Part shown: positions 11,097 to 21,889 of the stretch, piece by piece
Position numbering within the stretch: the first letter of the stretch is position 1
Layout of the letters: every line of letters begins with the position of its first letter
DNA from: Heliocidaris erythrogramma
Taxonomy: Eukaryota; Echinodermata; Echinoidea; Camarodonta; Echinometridae
NCBI GenBank assembly: GCA_025617745.1
Contig: CM046864.1
Span: 32,307,239-32,371,238 of the forward strand
DNA: 64,000 nt
Direction of reading: 5' to 3'
Translations under genes and position numbers: made by a program
The notes under the pieces: generated by a model
Told to the model about the DNA's origin: nothing
What the model saw: only the letters and a program-made list of their open reading frames with translations
Databases searched by the model: none

Positions 11097-11904
11097 ATGG
11101 ACGGCAACAAAAGGAGCATTGATCTGAATACTACATCTGGTGATTCTCCAGCTAAAAAGAAGATTAATCGGTCCGTGATTACTGTGAAGGAGGGTGAAAA
11201 TGTCGATGACCACAGCACGAGCCAGCCATTCGCTGCGGAGTCGGCCGCATCCACCGGGCTACCTTCAGCAGATGATGCCCCCCAGTGGTTCAGGGCTTTT
11301 GAAGCCCGACAGGAAGCCCGATTTGCTGAATTAATCCACGAGTGCAGAGAGGAACATGCTAGTATGAAGATGGACATTTCTACTCTTCAGAAAACAGTGG
11401 AGAAATTGTCAAAGGCCCTAAGTGAAGCTGAAGGTAAGGTGGATGACTTAGAAAATCGCAGTCGCCGTAATAACATTGTCATCTATAATGTACCAGAGAA
11501 GAAAGAAGGCACTGACTGTGTGAAATTTGTGACCGGGCTACTTTCGGCCTGCAATTTAGAGCCAGCCACCATTCAGCGAGCTCATCGTACCGGTCCCCCT
11601 CCGGTGGAGCAGCGGGGAGGGAGGAAAGATGCCACGTCCCCGCCCAATTCATGTGGGTTTTGCCAGCTACTTGGAGAAAGAGAGATGTAAGAAGGGCCTT
11701 GTTCAATCTCAGCATTTCAAGTCCCAAGAACCTAGATACTTTGTGTCAGATGATTTTTCACGAGCAGTCCAACAGCTTCGTAAGCAGAAGTTACCCGAGT
11801 TAAAGAAAATGAGGGAGGAAGGGAAGTATGCATACTTCATCTATCCAGCTAAAATTGTTGTTCGTGAATTCAAGCCGAAGAAACAGGGCAGAAGTGATCC
11901 TTGA
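11097..11904 (+). pseudogene. LINE ORF1 (RNA-binding protein) with one frameshift
   Basis: The ATG at 11097 opens a protein with a basic N-terminus (SPAKKKINRS), a coiled coil at about residues 75-120 (MKMDISTLQKTVEKLSKAL) and an RRM-like start (RRNNIVIYNVPEK), reaching AHRTGPPPVEQRGG. The expected next segment (PRPIHVGFASYLEKE) lies in another frame from about 11629 to the stop at 11904. A 1-nt indel in the GGGGAGGGAGGAAAG stretch near 11615-11628 therefore splits the protein. The rest (SRAVQQLRKQKLPELKKMREE) is the family's C-terminal domain. The role would be packaging element RNA. Either the copy is inactivated, or this is programmed frameshifting or a sequencing error. Confidence 0.8.
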
Positions 11905-12592
11905 AAGCTATAGGTAGTAGTACTCCGGGGTGTTCCTTTCTTTTAAGCGTTTTAATCTTTGCTTGTGACAGACAGTTCAGGGGCCAAATGCTGCCTTTTT
12001 CTCCTTTTTAAAAAAATAGTTATATGACTAAAGACAGATAACAATGGAAGAAAGGAAGAAACAAGATAATGGATACATATAGTTTTAGAAGACGTATAAT
12101 TTTTATGATGCCAACTCTCTGATTTTGTTCCAGTTCTGAATAGTTGAAAGAATGAAAGGAAAAGGATGGATGGTCTGAGTACTCAAGGATAATGGTCAGT
12201 TGGACACTCATGGACAATGAACAGTTAGACTGATTTGTTGGAGAGGTTATTTATTTCATACTCTTGTGTTTCAGTTCAACAGTAATAATCTTGTTAACAT
12301 GTTCAATCTTAGTATGCTTCTAGGAAAACTATTGTCAACCGCTTTACTATTCACAGGTGTGAATTCATTGTATTGTTTTACTGATTTATATGTGTGTTGT
12401 TTTACAATCTTTATTGAAGTGTACATTCATGTTCTTTTGTTGTGTATTTGTCCTGTTTTGTATTTGTTATGCCTCCTATGCCAGTTTGCCAGATTATAGT
12501 GTTGAAATGATGATAACACAAGGGAATTTGTGGGAGAGTGTGAAGATTCATGTACCTGTAGTAAATACACATTTTACCTTATTGTTATATAA
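11905..12592 (+). other. unusually long ORF1-ORF2 spacer
   Basis: About 690 bases of AT-rich sequence with stops in all frames between the two LINE ORFs. No domain or repeat recognised. ORF2 would need internal entry, reinitiation or a separate transcript. Confidence 0.5.
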
Positions 12593-15500
12593 ATGACAAG
12601 TTTAGAAGTGATTAGTTTTAATTGTAGAGGCATAGCAAATAATTTCAAAAGAAAAAAAATATTTTCATTTCTACATGAAAAACAATTCGATGTCATATGT
12701 TTACAGGAAACCCATTCCCTTAAGGAAGATGAATCTCTATGGAAAACTCAATGGGGAGTTCAGGCCTGTTTTTGTAGTTATGAATCCAGAAGCAAAGGGG
12801 TCGCAATATTATTTAAGCCATCCCTGAATGTTAAGAATTGCAGTTTTTTGAGTGATGAGAATGGTAGATTTATTATTTTACAGATTCACATTGATGAATT
12901 GGAATATATTTTAGTCAACCTTTATGGGCCTAATGAGGATAGTCCTGATTTTTTTGTGGATGTCTTTGGAAATTTGGAGGAAATAGGAAATACTAATATT
13001 ATTATGGCTGGGGATTTAAACATTGCAGTTGGCCCTCTTGATTATAGGGGAACCCGTGATTATCATGGTAATGTCAATGCAAAATCTATGTTTAATTTGT
13101 ATGTTGATGAGTTTAATTTGATTGAGGTGTGGAGGAAAGATCATAACAATACCCTAGGTTTTACAAGACAACAGCAAAACCCCCCTGATTTTTCAAGACT
13201 AGAGTATATTTTTGTATCAAGTGAATTAATTAGCCAGGTAAAACATTCCAAAATAAGTACTGGAATTTGTTCAGACCATTCTTTGGTCTCAATGAAGATG
13301 ACATCTGGTTGTCCTGTCCGTGGGAAAGGGTACTGGAAGTGTAATTGTTACTACTTAAGACATGATGCTGACTTTGTACTATTTATTAAGGATAAGATAA
13401 AGGAGTATAAGGAAATACACAAAAATTCAGATTTAAACCCTAATGTACTGTGGGATGCCTTTAAATGTTACATTGCTGGTTTTTGTGTGGAATATTCAAT
13501 TAGAAAGAAGAGGGAGAGAAAGAAAAGAAAGGAAGATTTACTAAGGAAGATTTCTGAGTCTAAACAAAAACTCTCAATCTCTCAAGATACATGTAGATTA
13601 AGTGATAACAACTCTGATATTGTTCACCTTTTTAGGGAAATAGAAGAATTAGAGATTGAATTAAATGATATAATAGATAAAGAAACAGCAGGATTGATTG
13701 TGAGATCACGTATAAAATGGGCTGAGCATGGAGAAAAGAGTAGTAAATACTTCTGTAATTTAGAAAAACGAAATAATGATAAGAAAATTATTCGTCAAAT
13801 TAGGTCAAATGAGGGAAATGTTTACGTAGAACCTGATAAAATTCTGGAAGAAATTGGTGATTATTTTGAATCTTTATATTCCTCTAATTGCTCCCGAGAG
13901 GACGTTGATGTTGCCTCCCTTTTCATTTCAGGTTTGGATGTACCAAGAATAGATGCAAATGAAAGGGAAATTTTGAATGGCCCAATAACAAAATCTGAAT
14001 TATGGTCAGTCTTGAAATCAATGTCCTCAAATAAAACTCCAGGGTTGGATGGTCTTCCAAGTGAATTTTATGTAGTGTTTTTTAATGATATTGTAGATTT
14101 GATGCTGGATTCTTTCAATTTTTCTTTTTCTAATGGTTTGTTAAGTCAATCTCAACGAAATGGAGTAATAACTCTGATATTGAAGCCAGGTAAAGATCCA
14201 TTAGAAACCAAAAGTTATAGGCCCATTTCCTTATTAAATGTAGATTACAAATTAATTGCCAAAGTAATGAGTCATAGACTTAAAAGGGTAATTAATTCTC
14301 TAATTCATACAGATCAGCAGGGATTTTTAAGTGGGCGTAATATAAGTGCAAACATTCGCACAATTATAGACCTCATTGAGTATACTGATGCTGTTGATGC
14401 TCCTGGTTCAATAATTCTATTAGATTTTGAAAAAGCTTTCGATAGAATCGAACATGAATATTTATTTAAGTCGTTAGAACAGTTTGATCTTGGTGAGAAT
14501 TTTATAAATATTGTAAAAACATTTTATAATTGTAGATACAGTTATGTTATAAATAATGGATTTTTAACAAAGCCCTTCCCTATGACTCGTGGTATTTTTC
14601 AAGGATGCCCTATTTCACCTTATCTGTTTGTTTTGGCAATCGAAATGTTAGCTACTGCAATAAGGGTTAGCCCTGATATTAAAGGAATTAAGATAGGTAA
14701 AATAGAAAAAAAGGTTGGTCTATTTGCTGATGATACTATTTGCTTTTTGGATGGTGAAATGGACTCGTTTGTTAATTTATTTGAATTGTTAAAATATTTT
14801 GAAAGCTTTTCAGGATGTCGAGTAAATATGTCAAAATCTGAGGCCATATATATTGGAAGTTTAAAGAATAGTGAAGAAAAACCTTTTGAAAACAAAGGAC
14901 TTAATTGGAGAAGTAATACCTTTAAAGCACTGGGAGTTACGTTTTCTTTGCAGACCAAGTGTTTGTATGAACTTAATTATCCCATGAAATTGAAAAAGAT
15001 AGAACAAGTTATGAATTGCTGGAGACAGAGGAGTTTATCTTTAATTGGAAAGATAGCAGTTGTTAAATCTCTTTTATTGCCCCAGCTATTGTATTTGTTC
15101 TCAGTCTTATGTATAGATGTCCCTAAATCCTTTTTCAAAAAGCTGAACAGGTTGCTTTATAAATTTATCTGGAATAATGGTAATGATAGGGTGAAAAGAG
15201 TCTTACTCGGTAATTTGTATGAAGAAGGTGGCCTTAAAATGATTGATCCAAGCACTTTTGCAAAATCACAGAAAATGGTTTGGGTAAAAAATATTTTGAA
15301 TGATAACTATGTGAGTACTTTGAAATGTATAGAAATAGAAATGTGTAGATTGTTTCATAATGACCCAGATTTACTTTGGAAAGCAGAAGCTCCTCTGAGT
15401 GTACTGAAGAAATTGAAAAATTGTCAATTGATTGAAACTTTGAAAGTCTGGTACGAATATAGATCTTTAGTTATGAAAGAATTGAATTTACATAATTACC

Positions 15501-16330
15501 ACAATCAGGACTATATTTGGTATAACAAGAATGTGAGTTTAAGGCATAGACCTTATTTTTATTATCATGCTTGGTATGAAAGAGGGATTGTATATGTCTC
15601 TCATTTGTATGGAGGTTGTAATATGGTGAAAACCTTTGAAGACCTGGTAATAGAATTTGATATTCCTATAACTGACCGTCGCAAGTATGATTCCCTGATG
15701 AATGCTATATATTTAGATTGGTTTATTGATCACCAAGATGTTGACGAAAATATTTTTGATAGGATTGTTTCAGAGTTGCTTGGGAAAGTGAAAGTACCCA
15801 AGTATGCTTATTCTGTATTCCGCAACAAAGATCATTCCACACATGTCAAAGTTGGTAATAAGTGGGAAGATTGGCTTGGGTTGGACAGAAATGAAATTGA
15901 ATGGTCTTCTATACATAAAAATAATTTGAAGTGTACTATAGAAACTCAGTTAAGGTCCTTTTATTTTAAAGTTTTTCATAATGCCATAGCCTTGAACTCA
16001 TTTTTGTATAAAATTGGAAGAAGAGACAGTCCATTGTGTTATTTTTGTCAGGAGCTTCCTGAAACTTTGATCCATATCTTTTGTAATTGCACAGTAGTTG
16101 CTCCAATGTGGAAAAAACTTTCTGAATATATTGATCGAATGACAAAGGAGACAACACTGTACACTGACTTTGCTTATATATTTGGTATCGATATTGGAGG
16201 AAAACATGATTTATGTATTAGTTTCTTATTCCTGTGCCTCAAGTTTTATATTATTCGCTGTAAATATCAGGAGGTAGAATTGGATTTTCATAGTTTCCTT
16301 TCTTTTGTAAAATTAAAACAAAAAAATTGA
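12593..16330 (+). CDS. LINE ORF2: endonuclease-reverse transcriptase
   Basis: An intact 1,245-residue polyprotein. An AP-type endonuclease (about 1-240) shows NCRG (10-13), QETH (38-41), AGDLN (139-143) and SDHS (227-230). The usual RLDYIF is RLEYIF here (202-207). Reverse transcriptase (about 470-760) shows SYRPISLLNVDYKLIAK (541-557), LLDFEKAFD (609-617) and the catalytic FADD (711-714). A C-terminal zinc knuckle has C1149, C1152, H1161 and C1166. This order and the long tail fit the L1/Tx1 clade. The endonuclease nicks target DNA and the RT copies element RNA at the nick. The frame is uninterrupted, so activity is possible if ORF1 function is supplied. ATG at 12593 is the first in frame and begins the endonuclease directly. 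Confidence 0.93.
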   Translation: MTSLEVISFNCRGIANNFKRKKIFSFLHEKQFDVICLQETHSLKEDESLWKTQWGVQACFCSYESRSKGVAILFKPSLNVKNCSFLSDENGRFIILQIHIDELEYILVNLYGPNEDSPDFFVDVFGNLEEIGNTNIIMAGDLNIAVGPLDYRGTRDYHGNVNAKSMFNLYVDEFNLIEVWRKDHNNTLGFTRQQQNPPDFSRLEYIFVSSELISQVKHSKISTGICSDHSLVSMKMTSGCPVRGKGYWKCNCYYLRHDADFVLFIKDKIKEYKEIHKNSDLNPNVLWDAFKCYIAGFCVEYSIRKKRERKKRKEDLLRKISESKQKLSISQDTCRLSDNNSDIVHLFREIEELEIELNDIIDKETAGLIVRSRIKWAEHGEKSSKYFCNLEKRNNDKKIIRQIRSNEGNVYVEPDKILEEIGDYFESLYSSNCSREDVDVASLFISGLDVPRIDANEREILNGPITKSELWSVLKSMSSNKTPGLDGLPSEFYVVFFNDIVDLMLDSFNFSFSNGLLSQSQRNGVITLILKPGKDPLETKSYRPISLLNVDYKLIAKVMSHRLKRVINSLIHTDQQGFLSGRNISANIRTIIDLIEYTDAVDAPGSIILLDFEKAFDRIEHEYLFKSLEQFDLGENFINIVKTFYNCRYSYVINNGFLTKPFPMTRGIFQGCPISPYLFVLAIEMLATAIRVSPDIKGIKIGKIEKKVGLFADDTICFLDGEMDSFVNLFELLKYFESFSGCRVNMSKSEAIYIGSLKNSEEKPFENKGLNWRSNTFKALGVTFSLQTKCLYELNYPMKLKKIEQVMNCWRQRSLSLIGKIAVVKSLLLPQLLYLFSVLCIDVPKSFFKKLNRLLYKFIWNNGNDRVKRVLLGNLYEEGGLKMIDPSTFAKSQKMVWVKNILNDNYVSTLKCIEIEMCRLFHNDPDLLWKAEAPLSVLKKLKNCQLIETLKVWYEYRSLVMKELNLHNYHNQDYIWYNKNVSLRHRPYFYYHAWYERGIVYVSHLYGGCNMVKTFEDLVIEFDIPITDRRKYDSLMNAIYLDWFIDHQDVDENIFDRIVSELLGKVKVPKYAYSVFRNKDHSTHVKVGNKWEDWLGLDRNEIEWSSIHKNNLKCTIETQLRSFYFKVFHNAIALNSFLYKIGRRDSPLCYFCQELPETLIHIFCNCTVVAPMWKKLSEYIDRMTKETTLYTDFAYIFGIDIGGKHDLCISFLFLCLKFYIIRCKYQEVELDFHSFLSFVKLKQKN

Positions 16331-16761
16331 ATACAGAATAGCAGAAAAGAAAGGTAAATTGAACTCCCATTTTAAGAAATGGTCTCTTTCATTTTTGTAG
16401 AAATTTATCCCCTCCCCCCTTATTGTCAAGGACATGTAAACATCTTATCTGGTAATTACGGTTTTCTTCCCTGTTTAGTAATTAGTGGAGCCTCACTTTG
16501 ATGACATAAGCTTCAGTTAAATATTCCTTATAGTTGTCTCTCTATATCCTTGATGTTCATTAAGACGAGGCTTCACTATTTTAAAGAGTTGGGGCATTGG
16601 CATTATGTTGTGATGTGTAGTGTTGTGCTGTGCTGTGTTGTTTTGTATTTTTCTGTATTCACGCATACCTTTTGATATAACATGTATTGTAAATATATTA
16701 TGTAGTTAAGTTTGTTTTGTTTTCAATAAAAACAAAAATACAAAAAAAAAATTTGATAGAA

Positions 16762-17095
16762 ATTTTACTTACATTAAACTATTGTAATGTTGTACACAAT
16801 TTCAAAAGGCATTTTCATAAAAGTGTAAATCAATTTTAATAATAAAAGTGTAATCTAGTCAGTAACCATTTTTTATAGCACTACAACTATGTCCCTATAT
16901 ATAATGAATGTGATACAATTGCTTAGTAGCTAGGTATAGGACATAGGATGTAGGCTATAGGATTTATAGGAGTAGGAGAGGATAGGATAGGATATGATTA
17001 CAAGATAGGATTAATAAAATAATAATTAATAATGTCATGTGATTGTTCCTGTAGACACCCACAGCATTTCTTCTTATATTAATCTTATAGTTAAT
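16762..17095. other. AT-rich noncoding flank
   Basis: AT-rich DNA with a short purine-rich stretch built on ATAGGA near 16935-17010. No gene seen. Confidence 0.4.
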
Positions 17096-17099
17096 TATT

Positions 17100-17770
17100 T
17101 TCTTATTGGTTTTCTATAGGTCCTATAGAAACCTACAGGATTTCTTATTGGACCTATAGAAACTAGTTTCTCAATCTGGTTTTCCTATTTTCTTTGTAGA
17201 TTTTTCCTATTTTCTCCCTAGTTTTTCCCTATTACATTGCATTTTCTCAATTAGATTCAATCTATTTTCTGCCTAGTTTTCCACTATTTTATTCCTGTTT
17301 TTGTCCTATTTTTTCTGTAGTTTCCCATTATTCAATTCCTATTTCCTCCTATTTTATCCTATTTCTCAATCAAATTTTATCCTATTTTCTGCCTAGTTTT
17401 CCACTATTTTATTTCTATATTTTTCCTATTTTCCATCTCCCACTATTTTCTTCAACGTGTTTTCCCCTATTTTCTACCTAGTTTTCACCTAATTTAATCC
17501 TATTTCCATCCTATTTTTGTTTTTTTCCTATTTCCGGAATAATTTCGAAGGACTATTTTCTTTCTGGTTTTATCCTATTTTCTTGGAATAAAAATAGGGA
17601 AAAATAGGGGAAAAAATAGGAAAAAAATTGGAAAAAATATTTTTGACAAACTATTTTTCCCTAGTTTTATCCTATTTTCTTGAAATAAAAATAGGAAAAA
17701 ATAGGGAAAAAATATATTTCCGTTGGTAATTTTTTTGTATTTTTTTCCTATTTTTACCCTATTTCATTTC
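17100..17770. repeat. degenerate TCCTATTTTCTGCCTAG repeat
   Basis: Irregular repeats of CCTATTTT, CTAGTTTTCC and CACTATTTTATT, related to those at 9872-10860. The phrase TATTGGTTTCTATAGGTCCTA near 10850 also recurs (with one extra T) near 17103, so the array on both sides of the LINE is one family. Confidence 0.6.
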
Positions 17771-17999
17771 GACTTGGGTTATAGTCAAAAGGTTTATAAA
17801 TCTGTCATATAATGTATTATATTATAGTTCAAACTTTCACAGGTTTTTATTTCATTATATTTTTCTAAATTAATCATGTCAAATTCTTTCAATGTTATTT
17901 GCTTTCTTTTTAAAGCTTGGATTCGATTGTCGCAAAGTCATTCAATTATACTGAATAGACGAGTCTTTACCAACAATGATATTGACAGAGATCGTTGAT

Positions 18000-18720
18000 G
18001 TGCGAATATAAAGCTTACTTTTTTTTACTTTTCGTCTTGTCAAAGAGCAAAAGAAATCGCCGCTTTCTGAAGCTGAAGAATTAACACACGATTATTGATT
18101 TTCTCTCTCTCCTTCTACATCACGCACCCGTTTCATAATCTCGACAGTTGTCTTTCTTTCTTTTGAAAGCTAACTCTCTTTTCTGTTCGCTCATTACTTA
18201 TTACCAGATTAAACAACGATGGAATGAAACAGATTCATAATAAAGACATTTTCTAATGCTCTAGTTCATTCTATCTTTAAAAAAGGTTTCTAAAAACGTC
18301 TTTCTTTTCTTTTCGCTATGTCAAAGAGGTATAGAATTTGCCCCTTTCAAGGATCAAGAATTAAATCACATCCTGCACGCACGAGACGGCTATTGATTTT
18401 TCTTCTCTCTCTTGCTTGTTTCATAATCTCCAGACAGGTCCTTTTCTGCATGGTTAAAAAGCTACATTTTTTTATCCTCAATTCTTCATCTTTAACAGCG
18501 GGATAGATATAAACTGCTTCTTAGCGCCGCTCTATAGTTAATAGAGCTTCCAAAAAAAAGTATTAATTACTACTTTTTGTAAAAATTAACGCCCAGACAA
18601 TTCTCTCTCTCTCCTTCTAAATCTTTCACCTGTATCATAATTTCGACAGTTCTTCTTGATTCTATTTTGAAAGCTAACTCTTTCTTGTCTGATCTTAATC
18701 TTAGAAGAATTCGAGACGGC
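18000..18720. repeat. ~290-bp degenerate tandem repeat, about three copies
   Basis: Recurring segments: TGTCAAAGAG (18037, 18318), CTATTGATTTT/TTATTGATTTT, CTCTCTCTCCTTCTA (18107, 18600), TTTCATAATCTC-GACAG (18131, 18420, 18635) and TTTTGAAAGCTAACTC (18161, 18665). The copies are strongly diverged. No coding capacity. Confidence 0.5.
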
Positions 18721-19860
18721 ACAAGCACGATCGAGTGTAGCACACGACAATTGCAATAACAAATATGTCGATTACCTTTCTTTCCAGTATCATTTTAGCT
18801 ACCAAAACTGTATGTGAGGTTTTATAATTAGGATATTTTTGGTTCTGATTACAAAACAAAGGGAAAATTGTGTTTTTTGAAAACTCGATTTATTAATGAG
18901 ATTTCGCTCTTTAGCTTTGATTGTCCTGTATTTTAGATCTAGATATTGATCTAGATGATAGTATCAAACAGAAAAAAAAAACATATGATGACATTTATGA
19001 ATACTGAAAAACACTAGATTTAATGCTTAAGATATTCATAAAAATGAAAAACATACAAAAAACACACAAACATAATTATAAAATAGAACATAATGATTAG
19101 AATGTCTGTAGGGCTTTCCATAAGCATTTTACACAAAAGGCTATTCTTCAAAAATGAAAAAATCTAACTATTGACATTATGAATTCATGGATGAATAAAT
19201 AGCATTTGTATAACTCATAGTAAATTAGTAAGCACTAATAAAGCTGTTTTAACAAAGGTTTCTTAGTTCATCAAGATTTTTTTTTTACTATTTATTTACA
19301 TAATATGAATTTTATATTTTATTTCCTAATGACTTTCTGCAGCCATTCCATAACGCTGTATCATTTCATATTTTGCATCAAATTTCAAATATTTTCAGAT
19401 TTCCAGGACCATGGTGACATATCAAGACTAACATACTACAGAAAGCAGCAGCAATCTTAAAAACATGATCCATATTTAAATTGTACAGAGATTGAGCAAT
19501 ATTCAGCAATAAAGTAATATAATATTCAATATTTCATCTATTTGAAGAATGGCTGACATGAAACTCAACGCTTCTGAAAGTACCTGATATTTGTTTATGT
19601 ATTGTACTTGTAATAGACCTGTTTACTAATGTATTTAAATGTATGCATGTTTCTCTCCAGAATCCTTAGTTACCAACTATTTAGTGGACCTATTTTGGAT
19701 AATGGTAATGTTCTTTCTTTTGTTTGTTTTGAGTAGAGTATAATACTGACATTAAAGGGCCTTTCAATTAAGTGAAGTGACAAGAAAAGTGCACCTATAC
19801 CTATAGTTAGTATAGAACTAAGTGCTTCATCTTTGAGCAGCATATACAAAACAAATTATA
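18721..19860. other. AT-rich noncoding stretch
   Basis: No gene, repeat or RNA motif supported. Short frames are random. Confidence 0.4.
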
Positions 19861-19942
19861 CAGTATGATTGTACACATTAACATTCAATGGTCTCAACAT
19901 AAATCATATCCGATTTACTTCGATTCCGTACTCTTTATTTGG

Positions 19943-20656
19943 TCACACCTTACTACCACGGTTGCCCTCTTGGCAAGCAATTACAAATCGACGAGTCCTT
20001 TTGAAATATCTGACGAGTGCACCTTGTGTCTTGACACTGAGATTCTCCACTTTGCGTTCCGCCTCAGAGACATTGCTAACATTTAATTCCGCAAGTAACA
20101 GGGCGCGTTGGATGATAAACCTAGGGTAAACATTATACAAAAAATGGTATACCGTTTCTCTCTCGTTACAAAATTCACAATTTCCAGTTGTGTGTCTTCC
20201 TGTCTTAAACAGGAAGTCATTCAAACCCAAACCTGCCAAGCGTAATCTGTGAATCATTTTTTCACCACTTTTGTCAGTGCAGAGATACTGAAATGATGGT
20301 TTTTCTGAGACCACTTTTTGGTATTTTCTTAATTCTGAGTTTGACCTGTCCCATCTCTTCTGCCATTCATTTTGTATGAGAATTCTTAAAATCTGTTTGG
20401 TTTCTTGGATATTCAATCCATTATTATTCTATATTCCTTGTTTTAGGGCTGTTTTTGCATAGAAATCAGCCGTTTCGTTCCCTTGGACCCCAGTGTGAGA
20501 TGGGATCCATTCTAAGCAGATTATTGTGCCTTTGAATTTGAGACATGTAGCGGTGATTATAATTTCTTTTACGAAATTGTCGTTATTGTTTTCCTTGATT
20601 GCTTGAATAGCACTCAGTGAATCTGTCAAAATTACCACTTTATTATAAACATTCAA
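19943..20656 (-). pseudogene. RNase-H-bearing LINE, 3' fragment
   Basis: Read on the minus strand, the fragment begins inside an RNase H domain: LTDSLSAIQAI carries a catalytic Asp, and WIPSHTGVQGNETAD is the typical SHxGxxGNExAD end. One in-frame TAG near 20430 interrupts it. The same frame then continues with a C-terminal tail containing GNCEFCNERETVYHFL, a CCHC-like knuckle found near the end of I/Jockey-related polyproteins. Everything upstream (endonuclease and RT) is missing, as in 5'-truncated LINE insertions. RNase H would degrade the RNA template during second-strand synthesis. It is non-functional as it stands. Confidence 0.75.
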
Positions 20657-20660
20657 ATTG

Positions 20661-20939
20661 TCAAGTCACCGTAGTCACCGTAGTGCCAAAACAATTGGCG
20701 CTACAATAAGTCGCCAAAATTATATTTTTTGTTTTATAAATTTTGTGAAAGTACTGGCGGGCGAAATGCGGACGTCGGGCGGAGGGCAAAGGGGGCGCGT
20801 GTCGGCGGATGGTGGGAAGCCATTCCTCCGGGATGTCAATGCCGTTATCTCTATTGATATTATTGGGGTGTAAACGGATTTGGATAGCTTCTTTAACACG
20901 CCGTGTGTACCAGTGCTTATCCTGCGCTATATAGTTCAA
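20661..20939 (-). pseudogene. Penelope-like element, endonuclease C-terminal tail
   Basis: The minus-strand frame contains KHWYTRRVKEAIQIRLHP, then NINRDNGIDIPEEWLPTI. This is the pattern I associate with the C-terminal part of the GIY-YIG endonuclease module of Penelope-like retroelements, which cleaves DNA for integration. The GIY-YIG catalytic motif would lie upstream and is absent. A second copy of the same stretch lies at 26562-26697. The family call is from memory of motif patterns and moderately sure. The fragment is not functional. Confidence 0.5.
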
Positions 20940-20974
20940 TAAAGTTCAAAAGTTCTGCGACGGAGTTTAATAAG

Positions 20975-21440
20975 TAGACAGAGACACAGAATAAAATACT
21001 CCGTTAGACACAAAGGGTTCAATATTTCGCCTACAAGGCTTCTTCAGGAAATGATACCAAGTACAAAAAATGCACCGAGGATGTAGTTAGTGCATAGCGC
21101 GTAATTATTGTAAAAACAACAAGCGTAAATAAACAACAGAGTCAAGGCGCGAGAAAGGGAGAGAGAGAGAGAGAGAGGGGAGAGGGGAAAGGAGAAAGAG
21201 AGAGAGAGGGAGGGAGACAGACAGACACACACACACACACACACAGTGATGAAGAATGATAAATAAAGCAAAGGATAGGAAAAAAGAGAGAGAGAGAGAG
21301 GGAAGTAAAGGAGGAAGAGAAAAATAAGGAGAGAGAGACAGGGGGAGAAAAAAAGGTGGGAAGAAAGAGGATAGAGGGTTATAGGCGAAATATTGAACCC
21401 TTTGTGTCTAACGGAGTATTTTATTCTGTGTCTCTGTCTA
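20975..21440. repeat. 59-bp inverted repeat enclosing purine-rich microsatellites
   Basis: Left arm 20975-21033 (TAGACAGAGACACAGAATAA...) and right arm 21382-21440 are reverse complements, nearly perfect. Between them lie (GA)n at about 21150-21220 and 21285-21300 and (CA)n at about 21225-21245. A (TA)n tract follows the right arm. The left arm overlaps a hammerhead-like core. This fits inverted terminal modules of a Penelope-like element, with the adjacent endonuclease tail on the minus strand. Confidence 0.7.
21025..21047 (-). ncRNA. hammerhead-ribozyme-like core
   Basis: On the minus strand: CTGAAGA, one A, a hairpin GCC-TTGTA-GGC (stem II), then GAAA. This is the hammerhead core order (CUGANGA, stem II, GAAA). 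Minimal hammerheads are known in the terminal modules of Penelope-like retroelements, and a Penelope tail lies directly downstream. The extra A before stem II and the unmodelled stems I and III leave activity uncertain. Confidence 0.45.
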
Positions 21441-21459
21441 TATATATATATATATATAT

Positions 21460-21735
21460 ATATAATCAAATAGAAATTACTCCCTAAATATTATTCTTTG
21501 AAACATACTTATAATATTTCGTTATAACCTTCTATTTTCATAACAAAACATAACAAAAATGCAACGTACATTTGATCAACGTATGGGCATAGTTTTGATC
21601 GCTCAAGTCGTAAGTAGGCCTATTTGTCCATTACCATAATTGTTCTGGAAATTGGATAAAAAGAAATATTTCCGGACTCAATCGTGTCATGAAATATTTT
21701 GAATGGGGAAAGTTGTTTTATTTTGAAGCGAGGCG
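21460..21735. repeat. duplicated 275-bp segment, copy 1
   Basis: Runs from AATCAAATAGAAATTACTCCC to TTGAAGCGAGG and recurs at 26812-27079 with few differences, both times next to a (TA)n tract and a Penelope tail. Identity stops abruptly at GAAGCGAGG in both places. No coding content. Confidence 0.85.
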
Positions 21736-21889
21736 GTTGGATTTGTCGATGAATAGCCTATTGTACGCCCTTTGTTCAAAACATTTCCTGGCGTCTGAAA
21801 TTTACGGTGTGTTCCAAAATGTTCCAGTTTCAACTTTCAACATTTGTTTTATGCCTACGATACTGCCCTTCTTCTATAAGTGAGTGTAA

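Larger units (their letters stand above)
10973..16751 (+). mobile_element. full-length L1/Tx1-like non-LTR retrotransposon
   Basis: A 5.8-kb element with 5' UTR, ORF1, a long inter-ORF gap, ORF2 and a 3' UTR ending in AATAAAAAC and an A-rich tail near 16740-16751. TTTGATAGAA occurs directly before the 5' end (10963-10972) and directly after the tail (16752-16761), a 10-bp target-site duplication that extends to 14 bp with one mismatch. This marks a complete target-primed insertion. The 5' UTR (about 124 bp) includes ACATGGCGGCGCGTG. Minisatellite of similar type lies on both sides, so it inserted into or beside that repeat. Intact ORF2 and a clear duplication imply a recent insertion. Confidence 0.88.

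Noticed and set aside
21044-21469. 141-codon minus-strand frame rich in Ser/Leu/Cys
   Set aside because: It translates (GA)n and (CA)n microsatellites between the inverted repeats.
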